From Actinomadura sp. J1-007 (lineage in GTDB: Bacteria > Actinomycetota > Actinomycetes > Streptosporangiales > Streptosporangiaceae): a DNA stretch of 64,000 bases. Location of the stretch: the NCBI RefSeq assembly GCF_009793335.1, contig NZ_WING01000003.1:558001-622000 (forward strand). The letters run 5' to 3'. Below are positions 56,301 to 64,000 of this stretch, one piece after another. The translations under genes were made by a program, and so were the position numbers. The notes beneath the pieces were generated by a model. It had not been told where the DNA came from, searched no databases, and was given only the letters and a program-made list of their open reading frames with translations. Numbering within the stretch: position 1 is the first letter of the stretch; each line of letters opens with the position of its first letter.

Positions 56301-56702
56301 ATGCTATTCGGCAAGGAGCACGTGCAGCGCTACCGCGAGACGGACGGCGCGGAGGGCCACGAGTGGCAGGGCACCGTCACGCTGCTGCTGACCACGAAGG
56401 GCCGGCGCAGCGGCAAGGAGCGCACGACGCCGCTGATCTACCAGCGCGACGGCGACCGCTATCTCATCGTGGCGTCCAACGGCGGCACGGACGAGCCGCC
56501 GCTCTGGTACCGCAACATCGAGGCGGACCCGTCGGTGAAGGTCCAGGTGCAGGGCGACAGGTTCGAGGCGCGCGCCCGCACGGCGACGCCCGAGGAGAAG
56601 CCCCCGCTGTGGGAGAAGATGGCCGCGACCTGGCCCGCCTACAACGAGTACCAGCAGAAGACGGACCGCGACATCCAGGTCGTCATCCTCGAACGCGCCT
56701 GA
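56301..56702 (+). CDS. Deazaflavin (F420)-dependent nitroreductase-family protein (Ddn-like)
   Basis: 133 residues, single split-barrel domain. Family motifs are LLLTTKGRRSGKERTTPLIYQRDGDRYLIVASNGGTDEPPLWYRNIEADPSVKVQV and a late MAATWPAYNEYQQKTDRDIQVVIL. Uses F420 in mycobacterial Ddn. Here the substrate is unknown. GGGGAAGACCGG precedes ATG 56301. It is divergent from paaI with a 71-bp spacer. Confidence 0.92.
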   Translation: MLFGKEHVQRYRETDGAEGHEWQGTVTLLLTTKGRRSGKERTTPLIYQRDGDRYLIVASNGGTDEPPLWYRNIEADPSVKVQVQGDRFEARARTATPEEKPPLWEKMAATWPAYNEYQQKTDRDIQVVILERA

Positions 56703-56955
56703 CCCGCGACACCGGCGATACCGGCGACACCCTGATCCGTCCGGCGGACCTCTCCGCCGGACGGGTCTCGCGTTCCAGGCCGCCGTCCTCGCGCGCGCCG
56801 GTCCCCGTCCTCGTGCGCGCCGGGCGGCGTTGGGACGTCGGGCGTTGCGGGGGCGGGTCGGGGTGTTCTCTTTCGCGGCGGGCTCGGGGGCGTGTAGCGT
56901 CGGTGGGGAACATCCGTTCGACCGACTGTCCGTCCGAGGCCGCCGAGGTGCTGAG

Positions 56956-58041
56956 GTGCCGACGTCACAGAGTGCTCGCGACACCGAGCCGCTTCCACCG
57001 CGGCTCCTGAGGCGATGGGACGCCGGGCGGGAGGGTGAGGCCGAGGCCGTCCGGGACGCTCCGGGCGGGCGCTGCTGGCGGGTGGACGCCGCCGACGGGC
57101 CGTTCTTCCTCAAGGAGTACCGCTTCGAGGAGGGCGCGCGGCCGGACCGGCGCGGCGTGCTGTTCCAGCACACCGTCACGGCGGCGCTGGACGAGGACGG
57201 GCTGCCCGTCATGGCCCCCGTTCCGGCGCGGGGCGGGCGCACGCTCGTCACGGCGGGCGGGCGCGGCTACGTGCTCTATCCGTGGATCTCGGGGCGGCGG
57301 CGCGGCGGGCTGGAGTTGACGTTCGGGCAGTGCGAGGCGGTCGGGGAGCTGCTCGGGCGCCTGCACGCGGCGATGGACCGGCTGACCTCGCCCGTACAGC
57401 AGAGCCTGCTGATCCCCACGCCGCGCGCCGCCGACGCGGTCGCCGCGATCGACCGGATGCTGGAGGCCGTCCCGGGCGACGGGAACGACTTCGACGCGCT
57501 GTCGGCGCGGCGGCTGAGCGAGCGGCGCGCGCTGCTGGCGGAGATGGCCGACCACCAGCCGCCCGAGGTGGAGGTGAGCACGTTCGGCCATCTGCACGGG
57601 TCGTTCCACGCCGACCACCTGCGCTACGGCGGGTCGGGGCACGTCACCGCGGTCCTCGGGTGGGACGGGCTGACGACCGGGCCGATCGCGGGCGAGGTGG
57701 TGCGGGCCGCGGCGCGGCTGTTCGCCGGGGAGGACGACCGGGGGCTCGATCTCGACCGGGTCCAGGCGTTCGTCCGCGGCCATCGGGCCGCGTTCCCGTT
57801 GGACGCCGAGCAGATCCAGTCGGCCGTGCACCGCGCGTGGTGGGAGCGGCTGTGCGACGTCGCGCCGCTGCGGCACCGCTACCTGGGCGAAGAGGGGCCG
57901 GGCGAACGGGGCGACGCGGGCGCCGCGGCGCTGGTGTCGTGGTGGTCGGCGCATCTGGAGCGCACCCTCGACCTCTTCGCCGCCCCCTACACCGATCCTC
58001 CGGCGGCCTCCCACGCCGACCCGTCGGGCGCGTACGGCTGA
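56956..58041 (+). CDS. Phosphotransferase-fold protein (APH/homoserine-kinase-like)
   Basis: 361 residues. Seen are PFFLKEYRFEEGARPDRRGVLF (ATP lysine region), HLHGSFHADHLRYGG (catalytic loop, H-x-D-like), and VLGWDGLTTGPIAGEVVRAA (D-x-x-G-like, usually DWE in APH). The Asp in the catalytic loop is one turn off the standard H-x-D, so kinase activity is uncertain. The start GTG 56956 follows GAGGTGCTGA. Substrate unknown. No resistance claim. Confidence 0.75.
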   Translation: MPTSQSARDTEPLPPRLLRRWDAGREGEAEAVRDAPGGRCWRVDAADGPFFLKEYRFEEGARPDRRGVLFQHTVTAALDEDGLPVMAPVPARGGRTLVTAGGRGYVLYPWISGRRRGGLELTFGQCEAVGELLGRLHAAMDRLTSPVQQSLLIPTPRAADAVAAIDRMLEAVPGDGNDFDALSARRLSERRALLAEMADHQPPEVEVSTFGHLHGSFHADHLRYGGSGHVTAVLGWDGLTTGPIAGEVVRAAARLFAGEDDRGLDLDRVQAFVRGHRAAFPLDAEQIQSAVHRAWWERLCDVAPLRHRYLGEEGPGERGDAGAAALVSWWSAHLERTLDLFAAPYTDPPAASHADPSGAYG

Positions 58042-58139
58042 CGCGCCCGCGCACGGTCGGTGCCGTTTCCGCGACCGTTCCGGCGGGTCGGTCCGCCTCT
58101 AAGTTGACCGGGCGTTACAGAATTACTAGCGTCGGCGGC

Positions 58140-58727
58140 ATGGCGCGCACGAGGGAGTTCGACACCGGGGCGGCGGTGGCCGCCGCGATGGAGGTGTTCT
58201 GGGACCGCGGCTACGAGGCGACGTCGGTCCGGGACCTCGTGGCGGCGACCGGCGTCGGGCGCGGGTCGCTGTACGCGGCGTTCGGGAGCAAGGACGGCCT
58301 GTACGAGGCGGCGCTGCGACTGTACGCGGACCGGTCGGCGGAGGGGATGGCCGCGCGGCTCGCCCGCGACGAGCCCGTGCGCGAGGTGCTGCGCGACGTG
58401 CTGCTCGGCCTGGTGGACGAGACCGTCGGCCACCCGCACCGGCGCGGCTGCCTGATGACCAACACGGCGGTGGAGCGGCTGCCGCGCGACCGCGCGGCGG
58501 GACGGATCGTCGGCGACGCGTTCGACCGGATCGCGGAGTCGGTGGCGGCGGCGCTGCGGCGGGCGCGGGACCGCGGGGAGCTGCGCGCCGACGCCGACGT
58601 CACGGCGTTGGCCGACTACTTCACGACCCTCGTGCAGGGCCTGCGCGTGCAGGGCAGGACCGGGGCGGACCGCCGCCGCCTGGCCTCGGTGGTGGACACG
58701 GCACTGCGCGTCCTGCCCCTCCGCTGA
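58140..58727 (+). CDS. TetR-family regulator
   Basis: 195 residues. Helix-turn-helix AAAMEVFWDRGYEATSVRDLVAATGVGRGSLYAAFGSKDGLYEAAL (about 10-55), then a ligand domain with DETVGHPHRRGCLMTNTAVE and TALADYFTTLVQGLRVQGRTGA, the common AefR/AcrR-like C-terminus. The gene is 68 bp upstream of a dehydrogenase gene on the same strand, which it may regulate through the TGACCAGTCA site between them. Confidence 0.92.
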   Translation: MARTREFDTGAAVAAAMEVFWDRGYEATSVRDLVAATGVGRGSLYAAFGSKDGLYEAALRLYADRSAEGMAARLARDEPVREVLRDVLLGLVDETVGHPHRRGCLMTNTAVERLPRDRAAGRIVGDAFDRIAESVAAALRRARDRGELRADADVTALADYFTTLVQGLRVQGRTGADRRRLASVVDTALRVLPLR

Positions 58728-58756
58728 GACGTCCTGCCGCACCGCCGAATCTGTAA

Positions 58757-58766
58757 TGACCAGTCA
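58757..58766. promoter_or_regulatory. Candidate TetR operator
   Basis: TGACCAGTCA has TGAC/GTCA arms, with CTGTAA just before. TTGACC and TTACAGAATTA occur upstream of the TetR gene (58101-58127), so TCTGTAA-type sites recur on both sides. Operator role is inferred from position between regulator and target. Confidence 0.4.
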
Positions 58767-58794
58767 AGAAAGTACACGGACAAGGAGCACCGCC

Positions 58795-59661
58795 ATGACC
58801 AAGGTCGCGATCCTCGGTACGGGGATCATGGGCGCCGCGATGGCCCGCAACGTCCTCAAGGACGGCCTCGCCCTCACGGTCTGGAACCGCACCCGCTCGC
58901 GCGCGGAGCCGTTGGCCGCGGACGGCGCGACGGTGGCGGGCTCCCCGGCCGAGGCCGTGGAGGGCGCCGACGTCATCGTCACCATGCTGAACGACGGAGA
59001 CACGGTGCTGTCGGCGATGACGGAGGCCGCCGCCGGGCTGCGCCCGGGGCAGGTGTGGGCGCAGATGAGCACGGTCGGGGTGGCGTCGCTGCGGCTGCTC
59101 GCCGACTTCGCGTCCGAGCAGGGCCTGACGTTCGTGGACGCGCCCGTTCAAGGCACCAGGCAGCCCGCCGAACAGGGAACGCTCGTCGTCCTCGCCGCCG
59201 GGCCCTCGGCGGCGCGGGCCGCGGTGGAGCCGGTGTTCGGCTCGGTCGGCGGCAAGACGATGTGGCTCGGCGAGGACGGCGCGCAGGGGAACGGCACGCG
59301 ACTCAAGCTCGCGGCCGTCGGCTTCGGCATCTCGATGACGTCGATCCTCGCGGAGTCGCTGGCGCTGGCCAAGGGCCTCGGCATCGACCCGGCGCTGTTC
59401 GGCGAGGTCGTCGGCGGCGGGCCGATGGCCAGCCCGTACCTCCAGGCGAAGCTGAAGGCGATCCTCGGCGAGGACTTCGAGACCAGCTTCGCGGTCCGCA
59501 ACGCCGAGAAGGACACCCGCCTGATCCACGAGGCCGCCGAGTCCGGGAACGTCCGCGTCGACATGAACGACGCGGCGGGCGAACGGTTCCGGCGCGCCCT
59601 CGCCCAGGGCCACGGCGACGAGGACATGGCGGCGACCTACTACGCCAGTTTCCCCGGCTGA
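58795..59661 (+). CDS. NAD(P)-dependent oxidoreductase (beta-hydroxyacid dehydrogenase type)
   Basis: 288 residues. Rossmann motif VAILGTGIMGAAMARNVLKDG at the N-terminus, signature FVDAPVQGTRQPAEQGTLVVLAAG, and the helical C-domain RLKLAAVGFGISMTSILAESLALAKGLGIDP with catalytic Lys in RLKLA, as in 3-hydroxyisobutyrate dehydrogenase and glyoxylate/imine reductase relatives. Substrate unknown. AAGGAG precedes ATG 58795. Directly downstream of a TetR gene. Confidence 0.92.
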   Translation: MTKVAILGTGIMGAAMARNVLKDGLALTVWNRTRSRAEPLAADGATVAGSPAEAVEGADVIVTMLNDGDTVLSAMTEAAAGLRPGQVWAQMSTVGVASLRLLADFASEQGLTFVDAPVQGTRQPAEQGTLVVLAAGPSAARAAVEPVFGSVGGKTMWLGEDGAQGNGTRLKLAAVGFGISMTSILAESLALAKGLGIDPALFGEVVGGGPMASPYLQAKLKAILGEDFETSFAVRNAEKDTRLIHEAAESGNVRVDMNDAAGERFRRALAQGHGDEDMAATYYASFPG

Positions 59662-59724
59662 CCGTCCCCCGCCCGTCGCCCGGTCCCGCGGAGCGGGCGC
59701 GCTTCCGGGCGCAGGCGGGGGCGG

Positions 59725-59763
59725 CTGGAAAAGACTGGAAATGTCTGGAAGCTGCGCTACGCT
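59725..59763 (+). promoter_or_regulatory. Promoter with three phased CTGGAA repeats
   Basis: CTGGAA occurs at 59725, 59735 and 59745, exactly 10 bp apart and all in the same direction. TACGCT at 59758-59763 is a -10 element 7 nt before ATG 59771. The middle repeat occupies the -35 position. Repeats at one-turn spacing suggest a protein that binds head to tail along one face of DNA, as BldC does. The start has no ribosome site, so the operon is probably leaderless. Confidence 0.6.
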
Positions 59764-59770
59764 CCTGCGC

Positions 59771-60637
59771 ATGTCCCAGCCCCCCGGCCCGCCGGCGACG
59801 CCCGACGCGCTCGAAGCGCGCATCGGCGAGCTGCGCGCGGCCGTCCGCCGGGCGATGGCGGCGGGCGAACGGGACGCCGCGCGGGACCTCCGCGCGCAGT
59901 TGCGCGACGCCGAACGCTCCTGGGACGACGCCGTTCTGGGGAGCCCGCCCCGCTCCCCGGCGCGGCCCGCGGGTCCGCCCGCCGACAGGCCCGCGGCGGC
60001 GCGGCGCGGCATGCTCCCCGTGCGCGAGCGCGTCCACCAGGCGCTCACGCTGCTCGGCGTTCCCGCCGCGCCGAAACTCATCGGCTCGGTGTACGCGGCG
60101 TTCCTCCCGGGCGAGATCCCCGGGGCGCGGCTGACGAGCCTGCGCCGCGACGAGGAGCGTTCGTTCCGTACCGCCCCGTACGCGCGTCCCTACTACATGT
60201 GCGCGGTGCTGACGGCCGACCTGCTCGCGCCCGCGCGCGGGCTGCTCGCCATCAGCACCTGGCCGCTGGAGCTGCGGGTCGCCGGTCCGCTGAGCGCCCG
60301 CGCCGACTTCCTGACCGCCGCCGTCCGCCTCGCCGAGCACGCCGTGCGGGGCGGGCGCCCGGTGGCGCCCGACGCGCAGCGGCTGCTGTGGCGGTTCGCG
60401 TCCAACATTCCGGGTGCGACGGGCGATACGGTCGGTACAGTCGATCCGGCCGTTCTGATCGAGGCCGCGCGGGCGGAGCTGGACGTGCACCGGGACGCCG
60501 ACCGCGAGCTGCGCGAACGGGCCGCCCGCCGCGCCCGCGCCCAGCTCGACGACGCCGAGCGGCTGTTCGGCAGCCCGTTGCGCGCCCTGCGCCGGGCCGC
60601 GAACGGCAGCGCCACCCACGGAGAAGACGAGCGATGA
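59771..60637 (+). CDS. Winged-helix-like protein, first gene of the nuclease/helicase operon
   Basis: 288 residues, no named family recognised. An N-terminal coiled coil (ALEARIGELRAAVRRAMAAGERDAARDLRAQLRDAER, about 10-50), a Pro/Ala linker, then an HTH-like segment: RVHQALTLLGVPAAPKLIGSVYAAFLPGEIPGARLTSLRRDEERSF (about 80-125), then a helical rest ending in a Arg-rich tail. I read it as a sequence-specific or structure-specific DNA or RNA binder. Stop overlaps the next start (ATGA). Probably leaderless with phased repeats in its promoter. Confidence 0.75.
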   Translation: MSQPPGPPATPDALEARIGELRAAVRRAMAAGERDAARDLRAQLRDAERSWDDAVLGSPPRSPARPAGPPADRPAAARRGMLPVRERVHQALTLLGVPAAPKLIGSVYAAFLPGEIPGARLTSLRRDEERSFRTAPYARPYYMCAVLTADLLAPARGLLAISTWPLELRVAGPLSARADFLTAAVRLAEHAVRGGRPVAPDAQRLLWRFASNIPGATGDTVGTVDPAVLIEAARAELDVHRDADRELRERAARRARAQLDDAERLFGSPLRALRRAANGSATHGEDER

Positions 60638-61745
60638 CCGAGACCGCGCCGGACCTGGACCGGCTGCGCGGCGGCACTCCCCCGCGCAACCACGACGCCC
60701 GAACGATCGCGGCGCTGACCGCCAATCCGGGCTGCGCCCGGCGGGGCGTGATGGACGCCGCGGGCGTGGACAAGGACGCGGTGGCGCGGTACCTCGGGTT
60801 CGGGGCGCCGTTCGGGCAGTCGCAGTTCGCGATCACGCGCGGGAACGCGTTCGAGGCGCAGGTGAAGGCCGACGGGTGCGCCGAGCTGCTGACGCTGCTG
60901 CGCGACCGCCTCGGCCTAGCGGTGCCGGAGGTCGCCTACGACGACCTGGAGGTGGTCGCGGGCAACGAGGGCCGCGAGGTGCGGCACGCCCGCACCCGGC
61001 GGCTGCTCGGCCGCGCGCTGGACTCGGGCGAGGGCACGCTGTTCGACCATCCGCTGCTGCGGCTGGAGATCGCCGGGCAGCCCGCCTACCTGGAGCCGGA
61101 CGTGATCGCGTTCCAGCTCGAAGGGCGCCTGCACATCATCGAGATCAAGTCGTTCGCGGTGGTGGACGGCCAGGCCGAGCCGGAGCAGGTCGCGGCGGCG
61201 GCCCGGCAGGCCGCGGTGTACGTGCTGGCGCTGCGCCGCCTGGTGGGCGAGCTCGGCCACGACCCGGCGCGCGTGTCGCACGACATCTTCCTCGTCTGCC
61301 CGGAGAACTTCTCCAACCGGCCGACCGCGACGCCGCTGGACGTCCGGCCGCAGCTCGCGGTGCTCGAACGGCAGCTCGCCCGCCTCACCCGCGTCGACCG
61401 GATCCTCGCCGCGCTCCCCGGCGACCTGACGTTCGAGGAGGGCGACGGCCTGGCCGAGTCGGTCCGCACCGTGGAGGCCCGGTACGCGCCCGACTGCATG
61501 GCGACCTGCGAGATGGCGCTGTTCTGCCGCGACGAGGCGCGCGCGTGCGGGGCGACGGGCGCGCTCGGCCGTTCCGTCCGGGACGACCTCGGCGGGGTCG
61601 ACTCGGTCCAGACGGCGCTCGCGCTGGCGGACGGTTCGCTCGCCCGTCGGACGACCTCGCCGAGACGGCCGCCCAGCTCCGTACCGCCGCCCGGCTCCGC
61701 GCCGAGGCCCTGAGCGGCGCCGAGGCCCTGGGCGGCGCCGCGTGA
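60634..61745 (+). CDS. Cas4-like Fe-S nuclease (PD-(D/E)XK fold), with frameshift
   Basis: About 369 residues. PD-(D/E)XK residues: Asp156 in AYLEPDVIAFQLEGRL, then Glu170 and Lys172 in HIIEIKSFAV, with an upstream TRGNAFEAQV motif (Arg69-Glu74). Cysteines that could hold a 4Fe-4S cluster are Cys34 (NPGCARRG) and Cys288, Cys292, Cys298, with a further Cys305 (DCMATCEMALFCRDEARAC). The layout (one early Cys, three late Cys, nuclease core between) is that of Cas4/AddB-type RecB nucleases, which cut single strands. A shift near 61640 moves to the frame APSDDLAETAAQLRTAARL, ending at 61745. Operon with the flanking genes by overlap. Confidence 0.83.
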
Positions 61746-61864
61746 CGCTGCCGGCACGTCCCGCCCGTCCCTCCCGTTCCGTTCGCCTCCCCGCCGTCGC
61801 GCCGCCGGGCGTCCGTACGGCCTCGGTCCTGCCGACGGCGCGCGCCGGGCGGTCCCGCGCATGA
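61742..61864 (+). other. Possible 40-residue leader or coupling ORF
   Basis: GTG 61742 overlaps the nuclease stop, and its stop TGA (61862-61864) overlaps ATG 61861 of the next gene. The sequence is Arg/Pro/Val-rich and carries no domain. It may be a translational coupler, an upstream reading frame left by an indel, or chance. Confidence 0.3.
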
Positions 61865-63332
61865 GCGCGCTCACGTCCCTGGCGCAGCTCCAGGCGTCGG
61901 CCGCCGGAGTCGCGCAGCCTCTCGCCACCGTCCGGCACTGCCACCTGTCGGACGCGCCGCTCGTGCTCGTCCCGCTGAAGCTCGCCGGGGAGGCGGCGGC
62001 GCCGCTCGCGGTCATGCTGGGCAGCGGGCCGGACGACCCGTCGCTGCTGATCGTCGCGCAGCCGCGCAACCGCGACCTGCGGTTCGCGTTCGCGGCCGAG
62101 CTGGCCAAGCTCGTCCTCAACCACATCGAGACGAGCCGCGGCGCCGTCGAGGAGCTGCCGCCCGGCAAGGACGGCGAGGAGCGGATCCGCTACTCCGACG
62201 CGCCGCAGTTCCTCGTGCCCAACCGCGGCGGGGTCGGCTTCCTGCGGATGCTGGGGCGGTCCACGCGGTTCCGCAGCACCGAGGGCCCGTACGCGGTGGA
62301 GCCGGCCGTCCCCGTGCTCGGCCGGTGGCTGACCTGGCTGGCCGACCGGCACGACCGGCCCGGGTCGTCGCTGCTGATGGCGATGACCGAGGCGCTGCGG
62401 CTGCACTGGGCGACCGGGCAGAGCGCGCTGGAGGACGGCAACCTCGCCGCGCTCGTCGGCTGGATCGACCCGCCGGACGGGCTCGACGGCCCCGCCGCCG
62501 CGGCGCGCGCCGAGGACCCGGTCACGACGCCGCCCGCCGGTCCTGTCACCGACCCGACGTTCGACAACGAGGTCCTCGCCCCGCCATCGCCGCCTACCAC
62601 GAGTCGGGCGGGGAGCCGCGCGCGGAGGAACGGCTCCGTACCGTCCTCGCCGGGCAGCTCACCCCCACCTGGGACACGATGTGGCACGCGATCGGCGTCC
62701 TGCGGGCGCTGCCCGAGGGCGCGAGCGTGGCGCGCCGCTGGGAACGGGACCGCGACGCGTTCACCTACTACCACCAGACGTTCGGCGAGGCGTACCCGCA
62801 GGCGCGCGTCGACTCGCCCGTCCGCGCCGCCAAGCGCCTGCACGACCTCGAACGCGCGCAGGACGCCTACGACGCGCAGCGGGCGTTCGACGATCCCCTG
62901 GTCATGGCCGAGCACCGCCTGTCGGGCCAGGCCTTCGGCGGGGTCGTCAGCGAATGCGACCCGGCCCGGCTGGACGAGACCGGCAAGCGCCCGCGGCTCC
63001 GCCCGCACCTGCGGGTGCGGACCGACGACCCGGTCAGGCTGGAACCGGGCGCCACCGTGTGCAACGCGGCGCGTCCCGCGCTCAAAGGGAAGGTCGTGGA
63101 GATCGGTGACGGTTCCGTGCTGGTGGAGCTGACGGGCGGGATGGGGCGCAAACTGTCACCGGAGCCCGGTAGCGTCCCCGGGGTCGGCGACGGCGTCTGC
63201 TTCACGTCGCTGACGGACGGTTCGTTCGGCGCGGCGCGGTTCCCCGACCGGGAGGACACGCCGTGGACGCACGGCGGGCCGCCCGAGGAGTACGTGCCGA
63301 CCGACGAGGACGCCGAAGAGGACTGGTCATGA
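61861..63332 (+). CDS. Unknown protein of the nuclease/helicase operon, with frameshift
   Basis: About 490 residues. The N-terminal 240 residues (RHCHLSDAPLVLVPLKLAGEAAAPLAVMLG onward) look alpha/beta with a VWA-free, non-enzyme look. After a shift near 62580 (CCCGCCATCGCCGCC) comes AAYHESGGEPRAEERLRTVLAGQL, helical TYYHQTFGEAYPQARVDSPVRAAKRLHDLERAQ, and a C-terminal beta-barrel-like domain LRVRTDDPVRLEPGATV and KGKVVEIGDGSVLVELTGGMGRKLSPEPG, similar to an OB or SH3 fold that could bind nucleic acid or the helicase. Stop overlaps the helicase start (ATGA). No family name. Confidence 0.72.
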
Positions 63333-64000
63333 CCGAACGCCCGACCGGCACCGGGACCGCGACGCTGTTCGCCGTCCCGTCCGCGCCCGTCCCCTCCCCG
63401 CGGGCCCGGCGGACGGCCTCGACCCGGCCGCCGCGGCGGGCCGCGTGGTCGACGCGGTGCTGGCCGACCTCGCGGGCGCCCACCGCGGCGTGGTCGTCGA
63501 CTCCCCGCCCGGCGCCGGCAAGTCCACGCTGGTGGTGCGGGCCGCCGCGCACCTGGCCGCCGCGGGCGAGCGGCTGATGATCGTCGCGCAGACCAACGAG
63601 CAGGTCGACGACCTCATCGAACGGCTCGCGGGCAAGCACCCCGACGTGTCGCTCGGTCGGCTGTCGGCCTCCGGCTACACCCCGTCCGAGCGCGTCCTCG
63701 CCCGGCCGCAGGTGCGCGTCGCGACCAAGGCCGACGACCTCGCCGAACGCGCCGTGGTGATCGCGACGGCGGCCAAGTGGGCCACGCTGTCCGAGGGCTC
63801 GTGGCCGTGGGCGATCGTCGACGAGGCGTACCAGATGCGTTCCGACATGCTGCTGCGCATCGCGGGACGGTTCGAGCGGGCGCTGTTCGTGGGCGACCCG
63901 GGCCAGCTCGACCCGTTCTCCACCGTCGAGGTCGAACGCTGGGCGGGCCTCACCTGGGACCCGATGCGCAGCGCCGTGTCCGTCCTGCTCGCCCACAACC
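63329..64000 (+). CDS. Superfamily 1 helicase/ATPase, partial, with frameshift
   Basis: Runs off the right edge. Reading VPSPRGPADGLDPAAAAGRV across a shift near 63402 (CGCGGGCCCGGCGG), Walker A is VVDSPPGAGKSTLVVRAA, motif Ia is LMIVAQTNEQVDDLIERLA, Walker B is WAIVDEAYQMRSDMLLRI (DEAYQ), and motif III is LFVGDPGQLDPFSTVEVERW. This is the SF1 helicase set (UvrD/Upf1-like). It starts 4 nt inside the preceding gene. Together with the Fe-S nuclease it makes a helicase-nuclease pair, as in RecB/AddAB and several defence systems. Confidence 0.9.

Overview
The window is 64 kb of very GC-rich actinobacterial DNA. Strong third-codon G/C bias, IdeR/DmdR1-type iron boxes, three probable F420-dependent enzymes, leaderless start signals and DUF5753-type XRE regulators all fit the Actinomycetes. 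A Streptosporangiales / Thermomonosporaceae (Actinomadura-like) genome is my best guess, but I cannot prove it from sequence alone. No rRNA, tRNA, IS element, integrase or CRISPR array was recognised.

Layout. 1-5.96 kb: an iron-regulated siderophore locus, with a truncated NRPS (C-A-PCP-C, predicted Thr) and an MbtK-like acyltransferase facing a siderophore-binding lipoprotein across a cluster of iron boxes. 6-10.4 kb: a secreted double-psi beta-barrel protein, an ArsP/DUF318 permease with its TIGR03943 partner, a pentapeptide-repeat protein and a Pro/Ala-rich protein. 10.5-14 kb: a siderophore-interacting flavoprotein and an MFS exporter under a GATATATC operator, facing a LysR regulator. 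14-22 kb: metabolic genes (beta-lactamase-fold esterase, LtrA, VOC protein, AlkZ-like glycosylase, acyl-CoA ligase, AurF-like diiron oxygenase). 22-32 kb: accessory genes between minisatellite-like arrays, including two-part families of unknown function. 32-41 kb: aldo/keto reductase, Ser/Thr kinase, TenA-like protein, citrate synthase, P450, a fused MazG-like protein and a GNAT. 41-46.7 kb: a long 25-bp repeat array, small membrane proteins, DUF4291, a second AlkZ-like glycosylase and a 28-bp repeat array. 46.7-53.3 kb: TetR/LLM pair, then a two-component system facing an ABC exporter. 53.4-59.7 kb: small redox and regulatory genes. 59.77-64 kb: a tightly overlapping operon of a wHTH-like protein, a Cas4-like Fe-S nuclease, an unknown protein and an SF1 helicase that runs off the window. 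This operon is the best candidate for an undescribed system.

Two window-wide observations matter to any reader. First, about twenty genes are interrupted by single-base frameshifts, nearly always in G/C runs, while the protein similarity continues in the next frame. This looks like uncorrected sequencing indels, so the affected genes are annotated across the shift as single genes. Second, four intergenic regions hold four different degenerate tandem arrays (units of about 15, 19, 25 and 28 bp), and one ABC ATPase carries an expanded Gly/Arg/Asp tail.

A shared 24-bp upstream element (GTTATCC[A/C]CAGAA, three bases, GATTC[G/C]AG) lies 61-70 bp before the start codons of three genes: two paralogues of an unknown family and a protein with three MerR-like helix-turn-helix segments. 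This suggests a small co-regulated set.
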